Shown here: positions 35,055 to 43,654 of the stretch, one piece after another
Numbering within the stretch: the stretch's first letter is position 1
How the letters are laid out: the number at the start of each line of letters is the position of its first letter
From: Chromatiaceae bacterium
GTDB taxonomy: Bacteria; Pseudomonadota; Gammaproteobacteria; Chromatiales; Chromatiaceae
Assembly (NCBI GenBank): GCA_016714645.1
Contig: JADKCI010000001.1
Span: forward strand, 1,302,001 to 1,366,000
Reading direction: 5' to 3'
Length of the DNA stretch: 64,000 nt
Notes under the pieces: model-generated
Databases searched by the model: none
Seen by the model: only the letters and a program-made list of their open reading frames with translations
Told to the model about the DNA's origin: nothing
Made by a program: the position numbers and the translations under genes

Positions 35055-35080
35055 GGCCGGGCGGGTTATCCCGCCCGGCC
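35055..35080. terminator. 11-bp perfect hairpin between convergent genes
   Basis: GGCCGGGCGGG-TTAT-CCCGCCCGGCC, between the zf-CHCC stop and the metallo-beta-lactamase 3' end. It can serve both strands; no T-run. Confidence 0.65.
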
Positions 35081-35091
35081 GGCACCGGGCG

Positions 35092-36065
35092 CTAGCCGGC
35101 GGCGGCTTGGCCGGCGGCCTTGGCCCGTCTCGCCAGCCAGACCTCGAGCCCTTGGGCATTGAGATCCGTGTCCAGCGCCAGGAGCTCGCGGATGCGGCTC
35201 TCCGCCATGTCGCAGCCATGGTCGCGAACCCGTTGGACCAGGTAAGCGCCGACGGCCGCGCGAATCCGGTCCAGGCGTCCCTCGGGTGGCCCACCCGCCT
35301 CGGCCAGGGCCAGGTCCGCCAGGTCGCGCACGCTCTGGCGCAGGTCGCCCGCCAGGGCCGCCGGGTTGTCCAGACGGCTGTAATGGGTCAGGTACATGCG
35401 CTCGGGGGCGTAGCTCATGAGGCGGTCGATGCTGGTCTGCCAGGCCTCCGGGTCGAAGGCGACCGGGGTGGTGGGGGCAAAGAGCATGGCGCCGCGCTCG
35501 TTATCGAATTCCCGGTAGGAGATGCCGAAGGTATCGCCTGTGAAAAACCCCCGGGTGCGCTCGTCGTAGATGCAGCCGTGGTGATTGGCGTGGCCGGGGG
35601 TGTCCAGGAAGACCAGCTTGCGTCCGGCCAGGTCGATCTCCAGGCCGTCCTCGGCCTCGATCAGGCGTGACGCGGGCACCGGCAAGAGGTGTTTGTAATC
35701 CCGGGCAAAGCCCTCCGCGCCATAGACGGCGGTAGCGCCGGCCGTCAGCTTGGAAGGATCGAGCATGTGGGGCGCCCCCTTGGGGTGGATCACCAGCCGG
35801 GCCTGGGGGCAGGCGGCCATGAGATCACCGGCGCCACCGGCATGGTCCAGGTGGACATGGGTGGGGATGACCCAGTCCACATGATCGGGGTCAGGCCCAG
35901 GTCGGCGATGAACTGGAGCAGGTGGGGGGTCGTGTGGGCCGTGCCTGTATCGACGAAGGCCAGGCGATCGGCCTCGCGCACCAGGTAGCAGGAGGCCAGC
36001 CCATGGCGGTAAAGTCCTGTCTCAATGGCGTAAATGTTCTCGGCGACTTCAATCGGCTGGGTCAT
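35092..36065 (-). pseudogene. MBL-fold metallohydrolase, single frameshift
   Basis: 5' part (36065 to about 35888): IYAIETGLYRHGLASCYLVR, AFVDTGTAHTTPHLLQFIAD, LGLTP. 3' part in the next frame: DWVIPTHVHLDHAGGAG with the zinc motif HxHxDH, LVFLDTPGHANHHGCIYDER (third zinc His), FFTGDTFGISYREFD (zinc Asp) and a helical C-terminus. One base added in the C-run at about 35887-35890 would read LTPDHVDWVIPTHVHLDH. The substrate is unknown; the layout is like glyoxalase II relatives with a C-terminal helical domain. Either a recent 1-bp deletion or a sequence error. Confidence 0.8.
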
Positions 36066-36146
36066 CTTCTTATTCTCTCGCTGGGGGCTGCCTCCGCCTG
36101 TCCCAGACAGGTTGGCGTGCGGCGATTCAGGACAGGGGGATAAAAA

Positions 36147-36172
36147 AACCGGCCACGAGGACGGGGCCGGTT
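36147..36172 (-). terminator. Rho-independent terminator of sgp (first copy)
   Basis: Minus strand: AACCGGCC/GGCCGGTT stem with a 10-base loop followed by a run of T (complement of 36142-36148), about 50 bases after the gene. Confidence 0.85.
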
Positions 36173-36218
36173 GTTGCTCCGGTCCAGGAGGACCGGAACG
36201 AAGGCAGGCTTGCCTTAC

Positions 36219-36626
36219 TTATTGGGCGGGAGCCGGCGGGGCGGGAGGAGCCGGGGGGGCGCCATAGGGGGCACCGTAGGGGGCGCCGCCATAGGGAGCA
36301 CCGTAAGGAGCACCATAGCCACCGCCATAGGGGGCGCCATAGCCATAGGGAGCACCGTAGCCGTAGGGGCCATAGCCGTAGCCGCCGTAGCCGGAATTGT
36401 TGTAGTAACGGTTGTCGCCACGACCATAGCCACGGCCGCTGCCGCTCATGTTCATGTTGAAGTCGCCGCTGCCGTCGCCGAACATGTCGTTCATCATGTT
36501 GTTGTTATTGTTGCCGTAACCGTTGTTCCCCCAGGGCCCGCCACCCCAAAAGGCGCTGGCGGAGAAGGAAGTGGCGGACAGCACAACAGCGGCCGCTAGG
36601 CCAGCAGTCTTTACAAATTTATTCAT
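36219..36626 (-). CDS. Sulfur globule protein (Sgp family), copy 1
   Basis: 135 residues. Signal peptide MNKFVKTAGLAAAVVLSATS...SASA, with mature start FWGGGPWGNNGYGNN. The middle has MNDMFGDGSGDFNMNMSGSG, and the C-terminal third is repeated GAPYGAPYG ending PPAPPAPAQ. This composition (Gly, Tyr, Asn, Ala-Pro) is that of the envelope proteins around periplasmic sulfur globules in Chromatiaceae. It is clearly paralogous to 61996-62358. AGAGG upstream; own terminator, so monocistronic. Which of SgpA/B/C it matches cannot be told here. Confidence 0.85.
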   Translation of the reverse strand: MNKFVKTAGLAAAVVLSATSFSASAFWGGGPWGNNGYGNNNNNMMNDMFGDGSGDFNMNMSGSGRGYGRGDNRYYNNSGYGGYGYGPYGYGAPYGYGAPYGGGYGAPYGAPYGGAPYGAPYGAPPAPPAPPAPAQ

Positions 36627-37025
36627 TGGGATGAGAACCTCTTCTAGGGAGTGGATGGGGACTGTCCGCCCCGTGGGCTTGCCCTTACGGAAGACCGGAG
36701 GGGTCGCGAACGGAGGATTGGGGAAATCAAAACCTCGAACGAACCCGGAACTGCCCGAATCCGCTAAAACGTGGTATTTTTCCCGGCCGCCATTCTTAAT
36801 TCTTGCCCGGACGGTGGAAGTCCCTTATAGGTCGCGGATGACGGTAATGCGGTCAACGCCTATCTTTGACGCCTCAGGAGTATAGGCGGATAGGCGGGCG
36901 ATGGGAAATCCTTTTGTGGCGAGGCTCAAACAACAGGGGTTCTGGTTAGCGGGGCCCATGGCGGTCGTGTCATGGCCGTCCCCATACATTGAATCTAAAT
37001 CGTCGGGTTACTGAAGGGACTGGCC
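36627..37025. other. 400-bp divergent intergenic region (sgp / coaX)
   Basis: Contains the sgp ribosome site and must hold the promoters of sgp (minus) and coaX (plus). No gene or clear operator recognised. Confidence 0.5.
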
Positions 37026-37766
37026 ATGGAACTTCTTGTTGACATAGGTAACACCAACCTCAAGTGGACCCTCCGCACCGCCGGGCCACAGTCCCTGCTC
37101 GAGCCCATGCGCGTCCTCCGCCATCATGGGGGCATCCCCCTCGACCTGCTTGCCGCCTGGGAGATACTGGAAAAACCGGTGCGGACGCGAGTTGCCTGTG
37201 TCGGCTCACCCAAGGTCGCCGAGGGCCTGTCGCGCGTTTGTCGCGCCTTGTGGGGACAGGAACCTGAATTCGTCCGTCCCCAGCCCGTATGCGGGGGGCT
37301 GACGGTCGCCTATGCCGACCCTGGCCGGCTGGGCGTGGATCGCTGGCTGGCCCTGCTGGCCGCGCGCCGGCTCCTAAATCAGCCCGTCCTCGTCCTCGAT
37401 GCCGGCACGGCCATCACCTACGATCTGCTGCTCGCGGATGGACGCCACCTCGGTGGGCTCATCCTCCCCGGCATCAAGACCATGCGCCAGGCCCTCTTGG
37501 CCAATACCCAGATCCCCCCCGTCGAGCCCGAGGAGATTGCGGACTTCTGGGCCAAGGACACCGCCACCGCCATCGCCGTCGCCTCCCTTGATGCCCCCGC
37601 CGCCCTAGCCGAGCGCCTGATGCGACAGCTCGCCGACGCCGCTGGCACCGAACCCGGCCTCGTCACCACCGGCGGCGATGCTGAACGCCTTATGGCCCGA
37701 ATTCAGTCGAGAGCCCTGCATGTCCCCGATCTGGTCCTGCAAGGCCTGGCGCTGGTGCCGGGATGA
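37026..37766 (+). CDS. coaX: Type III pantothenate kinase
   Basis: 246 residues. Phosphorylates pantothenate, first step of coenzyme A synthesis. ASKHA fold: MELLVDIGNTNLKWTL (phosphate 1), GRLGVDRWLALLAARRL (the PGxxGxDR motif), VLVLDAGTAITYDLLLADG (phosphate 2), GGLILPGIKTMRQAL and GLVTTGGDAERL (adenosine loop). Length and motifs are standard. GAAGGGA ribosome site. The tRNA-Thr follows 50 bases later. Confidence 0.95.
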   Translation: MELLVDIGNTNLKWTLRTAGPQSLLEPMRVLRHHGGIPLDLLAAWEILEKPVRTRVACVGSPKVAEGLSRVCRALWGQEPEFVRPQPVCGGLTVAYADPGRLGVDRWLALLAARRLLNQPVLVLDAGTAITYDLLLADGRHLGGLILPGIKTMRQALLANTQIPPVEPEEIADFWAKDTATAIAVASLDAPAALAERLMRQLADAAGTEPGLVTTGGDAERLMARIQSRALHVPDLVLQGLALVPG

Positions 37767-37816
37767 GGGCGGCGTTGTCTCCCGCCAGTCATCCAGATAG
37801 AATCCTTCATCCTAAG

Positions 37817-37892
37817 CCGGCGTAGCTCAGTTGGTAGAGCAACTGATTTGTAATCAGTAGGTCCACGGTTCGAATCCGTGCGTCGGCTCCAA
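37817..37892 (+). tRNA. tRNA-Thr (anticodon TGT)
   Basis: 76 bases with encoded CCA. Acceptor GCCGGCG/CGTCGGC (one G-U), D-arm TAGCTCAGTTGGTAGAGCA, anticodon stem CTGAT/ATCAG with loop TTTGTAA (anticodon TGT), T-arm CCACGGTTCGAATCCGTG. All stems pair. Confidence 0.97.
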
Positions 37893-37898
37893 TAAAAC

Positions 37899-37930
37899 AA
37901 CGGCTTAGGTGCCTTAGCCCTAAGCCGTTC
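37899..37930 (+). terminator. Hairpin after tRNA-Thr
   Basis: AACGGCTTAGG pairs with CCTAAGCCGTT directly downstream of the tRNA; followed only by CCTGTTTG, so a weak terminator or processing signal. Confidence 0.5.
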
Positions 37931-38052
37931 CTGTTTGAGCCACCAAAAAGTCACTGCGCGGACGTATTTCGGCCCGCTTCCGCAGCCTGATGGTGGGCTA
38001 CGACAATCCTCCCAGGCCAGCCTGTGGGCGGTCTCTTTTGCTGGAGTCCCTT

Positions 38053-38412
38053 ATGTCTAAGAACCGGGTTGGAAAAATTTCATTCTTCATCAGGATCTTC
38101 CTGCTAACCGCTGTTGTGCTGCCATTAGCAGGCTGCGCGACAAGCGTGCAAACGCCGGGTGGAGAAGTGATTTGTTATTCGCAAAACTGCGTGCGGGATA
38201 TGCAGGCCTGGACGAGAGATGAATACCTGGCGAGACAATATGAGCAGGAATATGGAAGCCATGTTGAAACCATGAGCCAAAAGCCAACGGCTCCCGTCGC
38301 CCCCCCACGCCAGTATCGCCGACCTACCCCTGCGCCTACCCCGATCACCTGTCCACGGGACATGATCCCCGCGCCGCCACCTGACTATGGCTGTGTCTAT
38401 CCCAGGCGATAG
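38053..38412 (+). CDS. Small lipoprotein, hypothetical
   Basis: 119 residues. Signal peptide with lipobox PLAGCATS (Cys about 29), then a short domain with three more Cys (VICYSQNCVRDMQAWTRDEY) and a Pro-rich C-terminal half ending TCPRDMIPAPPPDYGCVYP. No family recognised. ATG 38053 chosen because the signal peptide starts there; 63 bases upstream are open but not signal-like. Confidence 0.65.
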   Translation: MSKNRVGKISFFIRIFLLTAVVLPLAGCATSVQTPGGEVICYSQNCVRDMQAWTRDEYLARQYEQEYGSHVETMSQKPTAPVAPPRQYRRPTPAPTPITCPRDMIPAPPPDYGCVYPRR

Positions 38413-38536
38413 GATAGGTCCCGCCAATACCGGGAACAAGAAACCCCGCTGGAGTCCGTCAAGGAAAGGCTGGCTGAAAATATCCAGCGGGGGCCGTTAC
38501 AGGTGCAGATGCGAGGGTTGGGCAAGCCTCCCTTTG

Positions 38537-38728
38537 CTAATCGTCCGTGGTGCTGGCAACCCGAGGCCCCGTTGTCTGCATGGCTGACGCGCCTGGGGTA
38601 GAGACGTCCTGGTCTTGTATGGCGGCGTCAATGTTTACCAAGACGACGGCAACGAGGACGACAAGAATGGCGGCGATGCCGGGGATCAGCATGGCGAGAG
38701 CGCCCGGACGGTGGGTGATTTTAGTCAT
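38537..38728 (-). CDS. Small single-pass membrane protein
   Basis: 63 residues: short basic N-terminus (MTKITHRPGA), one transmembrane helix (LIPGIAAILVVLVAVVLVNI), acidic/Ser-Thr-rich tail. Strong GAGGAG box before the ATG supports translation. Function unknown. Confidence 0.6.
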   Translation of the reverse strand: MTKITHRPGALAMLIPGIAAILVVLVAVVLVNIDAAIQDQDVSTPGASAMQTTGPRVASTTDD

Positions 38729-39008
38729 GATGGCTCCTCTTGATGGCTAAGGTTTGATCTCAGGGGTGGCGCGGCGGTTCTCGGATTAGACTGCCGGTTA
38801 CCCTTTTGTAGCCAATATAAGTTGCCAATATGAAAATACCATGAACGGGATTTGATCCTTTGATGACCATCCTGGCCTGGGGATGATGGCATACTGGCCG
38901 TCAGCCTTTCCTGGCCACCCACCCTTGAGGGCTTCCGACCCGCGTCACCCCCTATGAGCCGCCGTCTGAATGATCCGACGGCAGGGTCCGAGATAACTCC
39001 CGATAGCC

Positions 39009-39539
39009 ATGACATTATTTCCCATGAAAACCCCTAAGCCCTACTTGCTGGTTATTTCAGTATTATTGTTGATTTCCGCGAATCTCCAGGCCAGGCTGAC
39101 AAACGAACGGGCTTTCGGCGCGAATTGCCTGGTGCTCTCCTATATCGACGATGCCACGAATCTCAATTCCTCGGTATTGACCTGCTTTAAATCAAATAAA
39201 AATATTTCCAAAGGCTTCTTGCAGCTTTCCTGCGATAATAAAAACGTGACGGTCCTGTTCGACGCGGGCCTGCAGTCCCGTGGCGCCAGCATGGCGGAGG
39301 TTATGTTCAAGTTTGGCAAGGGCCAGGGGTTCTCCGGGACCTGGAGTTATGATGGCCGGGGCGGGGTCCTGACGGTTAATCATAAAAACCATAAAATATT
39401 TCTAACAGGTCTGGGCGGCGCCTCCAGACTTGAATATGACATAGGCGGGCAAAAGGGTGATTTGGATCTGGATGGCGTGTCGGCGGCCAGTGTCGAATAT
39501 ATTAAAAGATGCGCGGCATTAAATATAAAGGTGAATTGA
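39009..39539 (+). CDS. Hypothetical secreted protein, 176 residues
   Basis: Signal peptide (YLLVISVLLLISANLQA), then a domain with CLVLSYIDDATNLNSSVLTC, and a beta-rich Gly-containing middle (FSGTWSYDGRGGVLTVNHKN). Four Cys suggest disulfides. ATG 39024 (MKTPKPYLL) is an equally possible start. AT-richer than the neighbours. No family recognised. Confidence 0.6.
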   Translation: MTLFPMKTPKPYLLVISVLLLISANLQARLTNERAFGANCLVLSYIDDATNLNSSVLTCFKSNKNISKGFLQLSCDNKNVTVLFDAGLQSRGASMAEVMFKFGKGQGFSGTWSYDGRGGVLTVNHKNHKIFLTGLGGASRLEYDIGGQKGDLDLDGVSAASVEYIKRCAALNIKVN

Positions 39540-39674
39540 CCTCCGTAATTCGCAATGCCCCTGACCTTGCTACTCGCTGGCGGCGCACTCAGCGCCGCAC
39601 GACCTCGCGCAGGTCGGTCGCGCGGTGAGTTGAGCTCGGCCAATGCAGAGGTAACCGGCGCATTCGGAAATGGC

Positions 39675-39840
39675 TCACAGGGTTTGGCGCAGGGTGAAAC
39701 TGCATTTTTTATCGGACATCCGGGCGTGATAGGACAGCTGTTCGATCTGGGCGGCGGCCAAGCCGGAGTTCGAGGCCCGCCAAGGCCGCCGCGTCGGCGG
39801 TATCCAGGCTGGGCTCACCGCGATAATCCGGCAGCGTCAT
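39675..39840 (-). pseudogene. Possible frameshifted small gene
   Basis: Minus strand: MTLPDYRGEPSLDTADAAAL, then AGLELRL, then, one frame over, AAQIEQLSYHARMSDKKCSF and TLRQTL, stop. The two halves read as one plausible 55-residue protein if one base is removed near 39755. No family known; the rest of the 395-base gap before 39935 holds nothing recognisable. Confidence 0.25.
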
Positions 39841-39934
39841 CGACTCCTACCCAATGCTCTTCATCCCCACCACCTGAGAATTGGCCGCGGCCCTGCCAGG
39901 CCGGCGCCAGCGCTGACTCCCGAGGATCTCTTTC

Positions 39935-40627
39935 ATGCTGATTCACTGTCTGCAACATGTTCCTTTCGAGGGACCCTTCGGTATCGCTGACTGGGCCGCG
40001 GCCCGCGGTCATTCCCTGCGCGTGACCCCGATCTATGCCGGGGCCGCGCCGCCAGAGTTGGCGGAATTCGACTGGCTGGTGATCATGGGCGGGCCCATGG
40101 GGGTGGGCGATGAGGCCCGGTACCCTTGGCTGGCGGTGGAGAAGGACCTGATCCGCCGAAGTATTGCGGCAGGCAAGACCCTGGTGGGGGTCTGCCTCGG
40201 GGCCCAATTGCTCGCCGAGGCCCTGGGCGCGCGGGTCTATCCCCATCGTGAGAAGGAAATCGGCTGGATGCCCATCACCCTGACCCCGGCCGGGCAGGCC
40301 TCGCCGGTCTTCGGGTTTCTGCCTCTCTCCTTACCCGTCTTCCATTGGCACGGCGATACCTTCGATCCGCCGGCGGGAGCCGTCCAGTTGGCCCGTAGCG
40401 CCGCCTGTGAGCAGCAGGCCTTCCTGTACGAGGGGCGGGTGCTGGGTCTCCAGTTCCATCTGGAGTCCACCCCGGAGAGTGTCGCGGGCATTTGCGCCGC
40501 CTGCGCCGATGAACTCGTCCCCGGCCCCTACGTCCAGAGTGCGGCGCACATGCTGGCCGCCGTACCCGAGGACTATGATCAGCTCAAGGCGGCCCTGTTC
40601 GGCATTCTGGACCGTCTGCCCCAATGA
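39935..40627 (+). CDS. Class I glutamine amidotransferase-like protein
   Basis: 230 residues, GMP-synthase-type GATase1 domain as a stand-alone protein. Oxyanion region LVIMGGPMGVGDEARYPWL, nucleophile elbow LVGVCLGAQLLAEALG (Cys about 87), and a catalytic His in LQFHLESTPESV with the Glu two residues on. It may release ammonia from glutamine or cleave gamma-glutamyl peptides. Overlaps the tag gene by 4 bases. Confidence 0.88.
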   Translation: MLIHCLQHVPFEGPFGIADWAAARGHSLRVTPIYAGAAPPELAEFDWLVIMGGPMGVGDEARYPWLAVEKDLIRRSIAAGKTLVGVCLGAQLLAEALGARVYPHREKEIGWMPITLTPAGQASPVFGFLPLSLPVFHWHGDTFDPPAGAVQLARSAACEQQAFLYEGRVLGLQFHLESTPESVAGICAACADELVPGPYVQSAAHMLAAVPEDYDQLKAALFGILDRLPQ

Positions 40628-41202
40628 GCGGCGACGGCCTGGTGCGCTGCGCCTGGTGTGGCGTTGATCCGCTTTACGTGGATTATCACGACCGCGAGTG
40701 GGGCGTCCCCAACCGGGACGAGCGGCACCTGTTCGAGATGTTGACCCTGGAGGGCGCCCAGGCCGGCCTGTCCTGGCTGACGATCCTGCGCAAGCGCGAG
40801 GGCTACCGGCGCGCCTTCCTGGGCTTCGACCCGGAGGCCATCGCCCGCTTCGACGCGGCAAGGGTGGCGGAACTCCTCGCGGACCCCGGGATCGTCCGCA
40901 ACCGGCTCAAGGTAGAGTCCACGGTGAGCAATGCCCGCGCCTTGCTGGCCCTTCATGAGCAAGGCGAAACCCTGGCTAATCTGCTGTGGGGCTTCGTGGA
41001 CCAGGTGCCCCGGCACAACGCCTGGACCAGCCTGGCGCAGATTCCCCCCCGGACCCCGGAATCGGACCGGATGAGCCGGGAACTCAAGCGGCGCGGCTTC
41101 CGCTTCGTCGGCGGCACCATCTGTCAGGCCCTGATGCAGGCGGTGGGGATGGTGAATGACCATACCCTGGATTGTTTCCGGTACCAGGAACTGGCTGGCT
41201 GA
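40624..41202 (+). CDS. tag: DNA-3-methyladenine glycosylase I
   Basis: 192 residues. Removes 3-methyladenine from alkylated DNA. Zinc-binding start RCAWCGVDPLYVDYHDREWG, then LTLEGAQAGLSWLTILRKRE with the base-pocket Glu and Trp, and KRRGFRFVGGTICQALMQAV followed by VNDHTLDCF, the C-terminal zinc His/Cys. Coupled to the amidotransferase upstream through ATGA. Confidence 0.95.
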   Translation: MSGDGLVRCAWCGVDPLYVDYHDREWGVPNRDERHLFEMLTLEGAQAGLSWLTILRKREGYRRAFLGFDPEAIARFDAARVAELLADPGIVRNRLKVESTVSNARALLALHEQGETLANLLWGFVDQVPRHNAWTSLAQIPPRTPESDRMSRELKRRGFRFVGGTICQALMQAVGMVNDHTLDCFRYQELAG

Positions 41203-41679
41203 TGTGGGGCCAGCATAAGGCCCGCGGCGCCTTCTTCAGGATTGGCGAGCCATGCCATCGCCGTTTGCATCATGACGCGCGGCTGACCTCGGCCCGCCGT
41301 GCCCCTCGGTTGGGAGATCCGGGGCAAGGTATTTTTTTATGTCACATAATTGTCATTTATGGGTCTTTGGACTAATAATGCGCATACACCGTGGGACGCC
41401 AAGAATAAATAGTAACTATAAGAAAGGTGTATCTCTGCTACTTCGTCGCACCGCTGGACACCCATCCCGGCTGTTAATCTGGGATGCGCGGGATTTGCGG
41501 TTGTTTGTTCCCTGAAGTCAGGGTCCCGGCGGCGATACCGGTCAGTGTTTGCCAGGATTGGTCAGGGATGGCCCATCCTTAGCGTCCATCAGGGAAGGTC
41601 TGCTCTATAAGCCCCATTCCGAGTTGTCGAACCTCGGCCCTGATAATCCAATCAGGCACTTTGCCCTTGAGGAAGAACT
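41203..41679. other. 477-bp gap upstream of rquA
   Basis: No gene. An AT-rich patch at 41330-41420 (for example TTTTTTTATGTCACATAATT) stands out in the GC-rich context and is the likely promoter/regulatory zone of the next gene. Confidence 0.4.
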
Positions 41680-42411
41680 ATGTCCTATTCCCCTGACGGC
41701 CTTTCCGGCGAATTCGCGGCACCCCCCATCCCGGATTATCTCCAGCGCGTTTACTGGTGGGCCTACTTGCACCCCCGGGCCGTGTTCCTCTTCGAACGCG
41801 AGTGGCTGGTCAATCTGATTCTATGGGGTAATTACCAGCGTCTATGTGACGATGCCTTGCAGGAACTCGCCGGGAGCGAGGGGCAGCGCCTCTTGCAGGT
41901 GGCGTGCGTCTATGGGGATCTTACCCAGCGGGTGGGGGGGCTATTAGGGGTACAGGATCGATTGGATGTCATTGACGTAGCACCTATTCAGCTTACCAAT
42001 CTGCGCCAGAAGTTGCAGCCGGATGCCCGGATTCATCTGCATCAACAGGATTCGCGCTCACTGAGCTTCAAGGATGGGACCTTTGACAGGACGCTGCTCT
42101 TCTTCCTGCTTCACGAGCAGCCGGCGGAGGTGCGGCAAGCCACCTTGGCCGAGGCCCTGCGCGTGACTCGACCGGGCGGCAAGGTGGTCATTGTCGATTA
42201 CCATGGCCCGGAGTCCAGCCATCCGCTGCGCCTGGTCATGAAGATGATCCTGGCCACCCTGGAACCCTTTGCCCTGGATCTCTGGAAGGAGGAGATCAGG
42301 GATATTCTGCCCCAGGAAGCCGCCATTGCCTCCTATGAAAAGGTCACTTCCTTTCGCGGGCTCTACCAGAAGATCGTGATCCAGATGGGCGACACGGCCA
42401 CCGGCCGCTAG
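41680..42411 (+). CDS. rquA: Probable RquA, rhodoquinone-forming methyltransferase-like enzyme
   Basis: 243 residues. RquA replaces a methoxy with an amino group on ubiquinone to give rhodoquinone, the low-potential quinone used for fumarate reduction. The N-terminal VYWWAYLHPRAVFLFEREWL and VNLILWGNYQRL are strong RquA signatures. The SAM fold follows with a divergent motif I (LLQVACVYGDLTQRV), where ordinary enzymes have E/DxGxGxG, also characteristic of RquA. DRTLLFFLLHEQP and RPGGKVVIVDYHGP complete the fold. GAGGAAG ribosome site. Single gene. Confidence 0.8.
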   Translation: MSYSPDGLSGEFAAPPIPDYLQRVYWWAYLHPRAVFLFEREWLVNLILWGNYQRLCDDALQELAGSEGQRLLQVACVYGDLTQRVGGLLGVQDRLDVIDVAPIQLTNLRQKLQPDARIHLHQQDSRSLSFKDGTFDRTLLFFLLHEQPAEVRQATLAEALRVTRPGGKVVIVDYHGPESSHPLRLVMKMILATLEPFALDLWKEEIRDILPQEAAIASYEKVTSFRGLYQKIVIQMGDTATGR

Positions 42412-42430
42412 GCGCCATGGGTGTTTGACC

Positions 42431-42466
42431 CCCAGGCCTCGACCGTCCTTGACGGCGGGGCCTGGG
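42431..42466. terminator. Hairpin between rquA and the FNR gene
   Basis: CCCAGGCC (42431-42438) pairs with GGCCTGGG (42459-42466), in the gap between two convergent genes. No T-run. Confidence 0.5.
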
Positions 42467-42470
42467 TCCC

Positions 42471-43328
42471 TCAGTAAATCAGTTCCGACCAGCGCTTCTC
42501 CCGGATCATCCGCTGCTTGATGCCCTGCCAGGCCTCGGGGGAACCGGCGCGCTCACTCATAACCTTGTCAAAGACCTGGGCGATCTTGCCGAGGCCGGCG
42601 AGAAAGACATAGGTATTTGGCTCCTGGATGAGGGACCAGACCTCGCCGATGTTTTCCTGGAGACCCAGGGCCAGGGCGTCGGAGGAGCGCATCAGGGTAT
42701 TGGCGGCCAGGGACTTGAAGGCCTTGAAGCTGGCCAGGTCGTAGTAGTCGGCCAGGCCCGTTGCCTCGTCGTTGGCATAGGCCAGGTCGAGGCCGGTGCG
42801 GCCGCCATAAAAGAGGCGGACCTGACCATCCCAGCCGCCGCGGCGCTCGTAGATGAGTTGAGCGAAGGCCCGGAAGGGGGCGATGCCGGTGCCGGTGCCG
42901 ATCATGAGCAGGTTGGAGCCCCTGTCCAGGGGCATCTGGAAGGGGCTGCGGAAGGGGCCTGTCAGGGTGATGGTGTCGCCGGGCTTGGCATCGCACAGAA
43001 AGTGGGACGCGATACCCGGGAAGCGCTCGCCGCTGATTTCGTCGATGTAGAAGCAACGACGCACCAGGATCTCCAGGTCCACGGCCTCGTCTTGGGGCCG
43101 GGGGCGCGCATTGGCGATGGAGTAGCGCCGCACATGATAGGGGTTGCCGAAGGGGTGGGGCCCGGGGACGACCACGCCGATGCTCTGACCCTCGACGAAC
43201 TGGAAGGCCGGGTCCGCGACCCGCAGGCTGAGATGACGCACCTCCTCCGATTTAAGGGGGGTGATGCGTCTGGAATCGGTGATCTGGGCCGCGACCGTGG
43301 GGCCGAGAGGTGGGTCGAGTTCGCTCAT
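42471..43328 (-). CDS. Ferredoxin-NADP(+) reductase
   Basis: 285 residues, plant-type FNR fold. FAD motif VRRYSIAN near 65-72 with FEGQSIGVVVPG before it, NADP motif LLMIGTGTGIAPFRAF near 138-153, TYVFLAGLGKI, and the C-terminal aromatic residue Tyr of classical FNRs that stacks on FAD. Moves electrons between ferredoxin and NADPH. It is next to the Rnf/POR operon on the same strand, about 140 bases after its last small gene, so may be linked in expression. Confidence 0.9.
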   Translation of the reverse strand: MSELDPPLGPTVAAQITDSRRITPLKSEEVRHLSLRVADPAFQFVEGQSIGVVVPGPHPFGNPYHVRRYSIANARPRPQDEAVDLEILVRRCFYIDEISGERFPGIASHFLCDAKPGDTITLTGPFRSPFQMPLDRGSNLLMIGTGTGIAPFRAFAQLIYERRGGWDGQVRLFYGGRTGLDLAYANDEATGLADYYDLASFKAFKSLAANTLMRSSDALALGLQENIGEVWSLIQEPNTYVFLAGLGKIAQVFDKVMSERAGSPEAWQGIKQRMIREKRWSELIY

Positions 43329-43468
43329 CTTGCTGGTTCCGGTGAGTTTCTGGTTGTTGGGGTCCCGCGCCCCGGGTTAAGGGGCGGGCCTTTGGGAAAT
43401 ATATTTACGGCTATGAGTGGCCCTGCTCGGCGGTGCGGATCACGGCTGCCTTGGCCTCCGACCCGGGA

Positions 43469-43654
43469 TCAGGGCGTCCGCGTTTCGCACTGGCCGTTTT
43501 TGCAGGCACAGCCGCCGCCACAACTGCCGTCCGGGGCGCGGAAGGGGCCGAGCTTGGGGTTCTGGCGCGCGAAGGCGGCATAACGCTGCTGGACCCAGAC
43601 CCAGCCGGCCAGGACGGCGAAGATGACCAGGCTGGCGATCAGGGCATTAGCCAT
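43469..43654 (-). CDS. Small Cys-rich membrane protein at the end of the rnf operon
   Basis: 61 residues from ATG 43654 (43666 also possible). One transmembrane helix (ALIASLVIFAVLAGWVWVQQ), then a tail ending SCGGGCACKNGQC: four Cys in a tight cluster that might bind a metal or FeS. The start overlaps the rnfA stop, so it is translated with rnfA. Not a standard Rnf subunit; function unknown. Confidence 0.75.
   Translation of the reverse strand: MANALIASLVIFAVLAGWVWVQQRYAAFARQNPKLGPFRAPDGSCGGGCACKNGQCETRTP

Noticed and set aside
39555..39941. 128-codon plus-strand ORF before the amidotransferase
   Set aside because: Arg/Pro/Ser-rich without signal or domain; the minus strand there has a more protein-like (though broken) reading.
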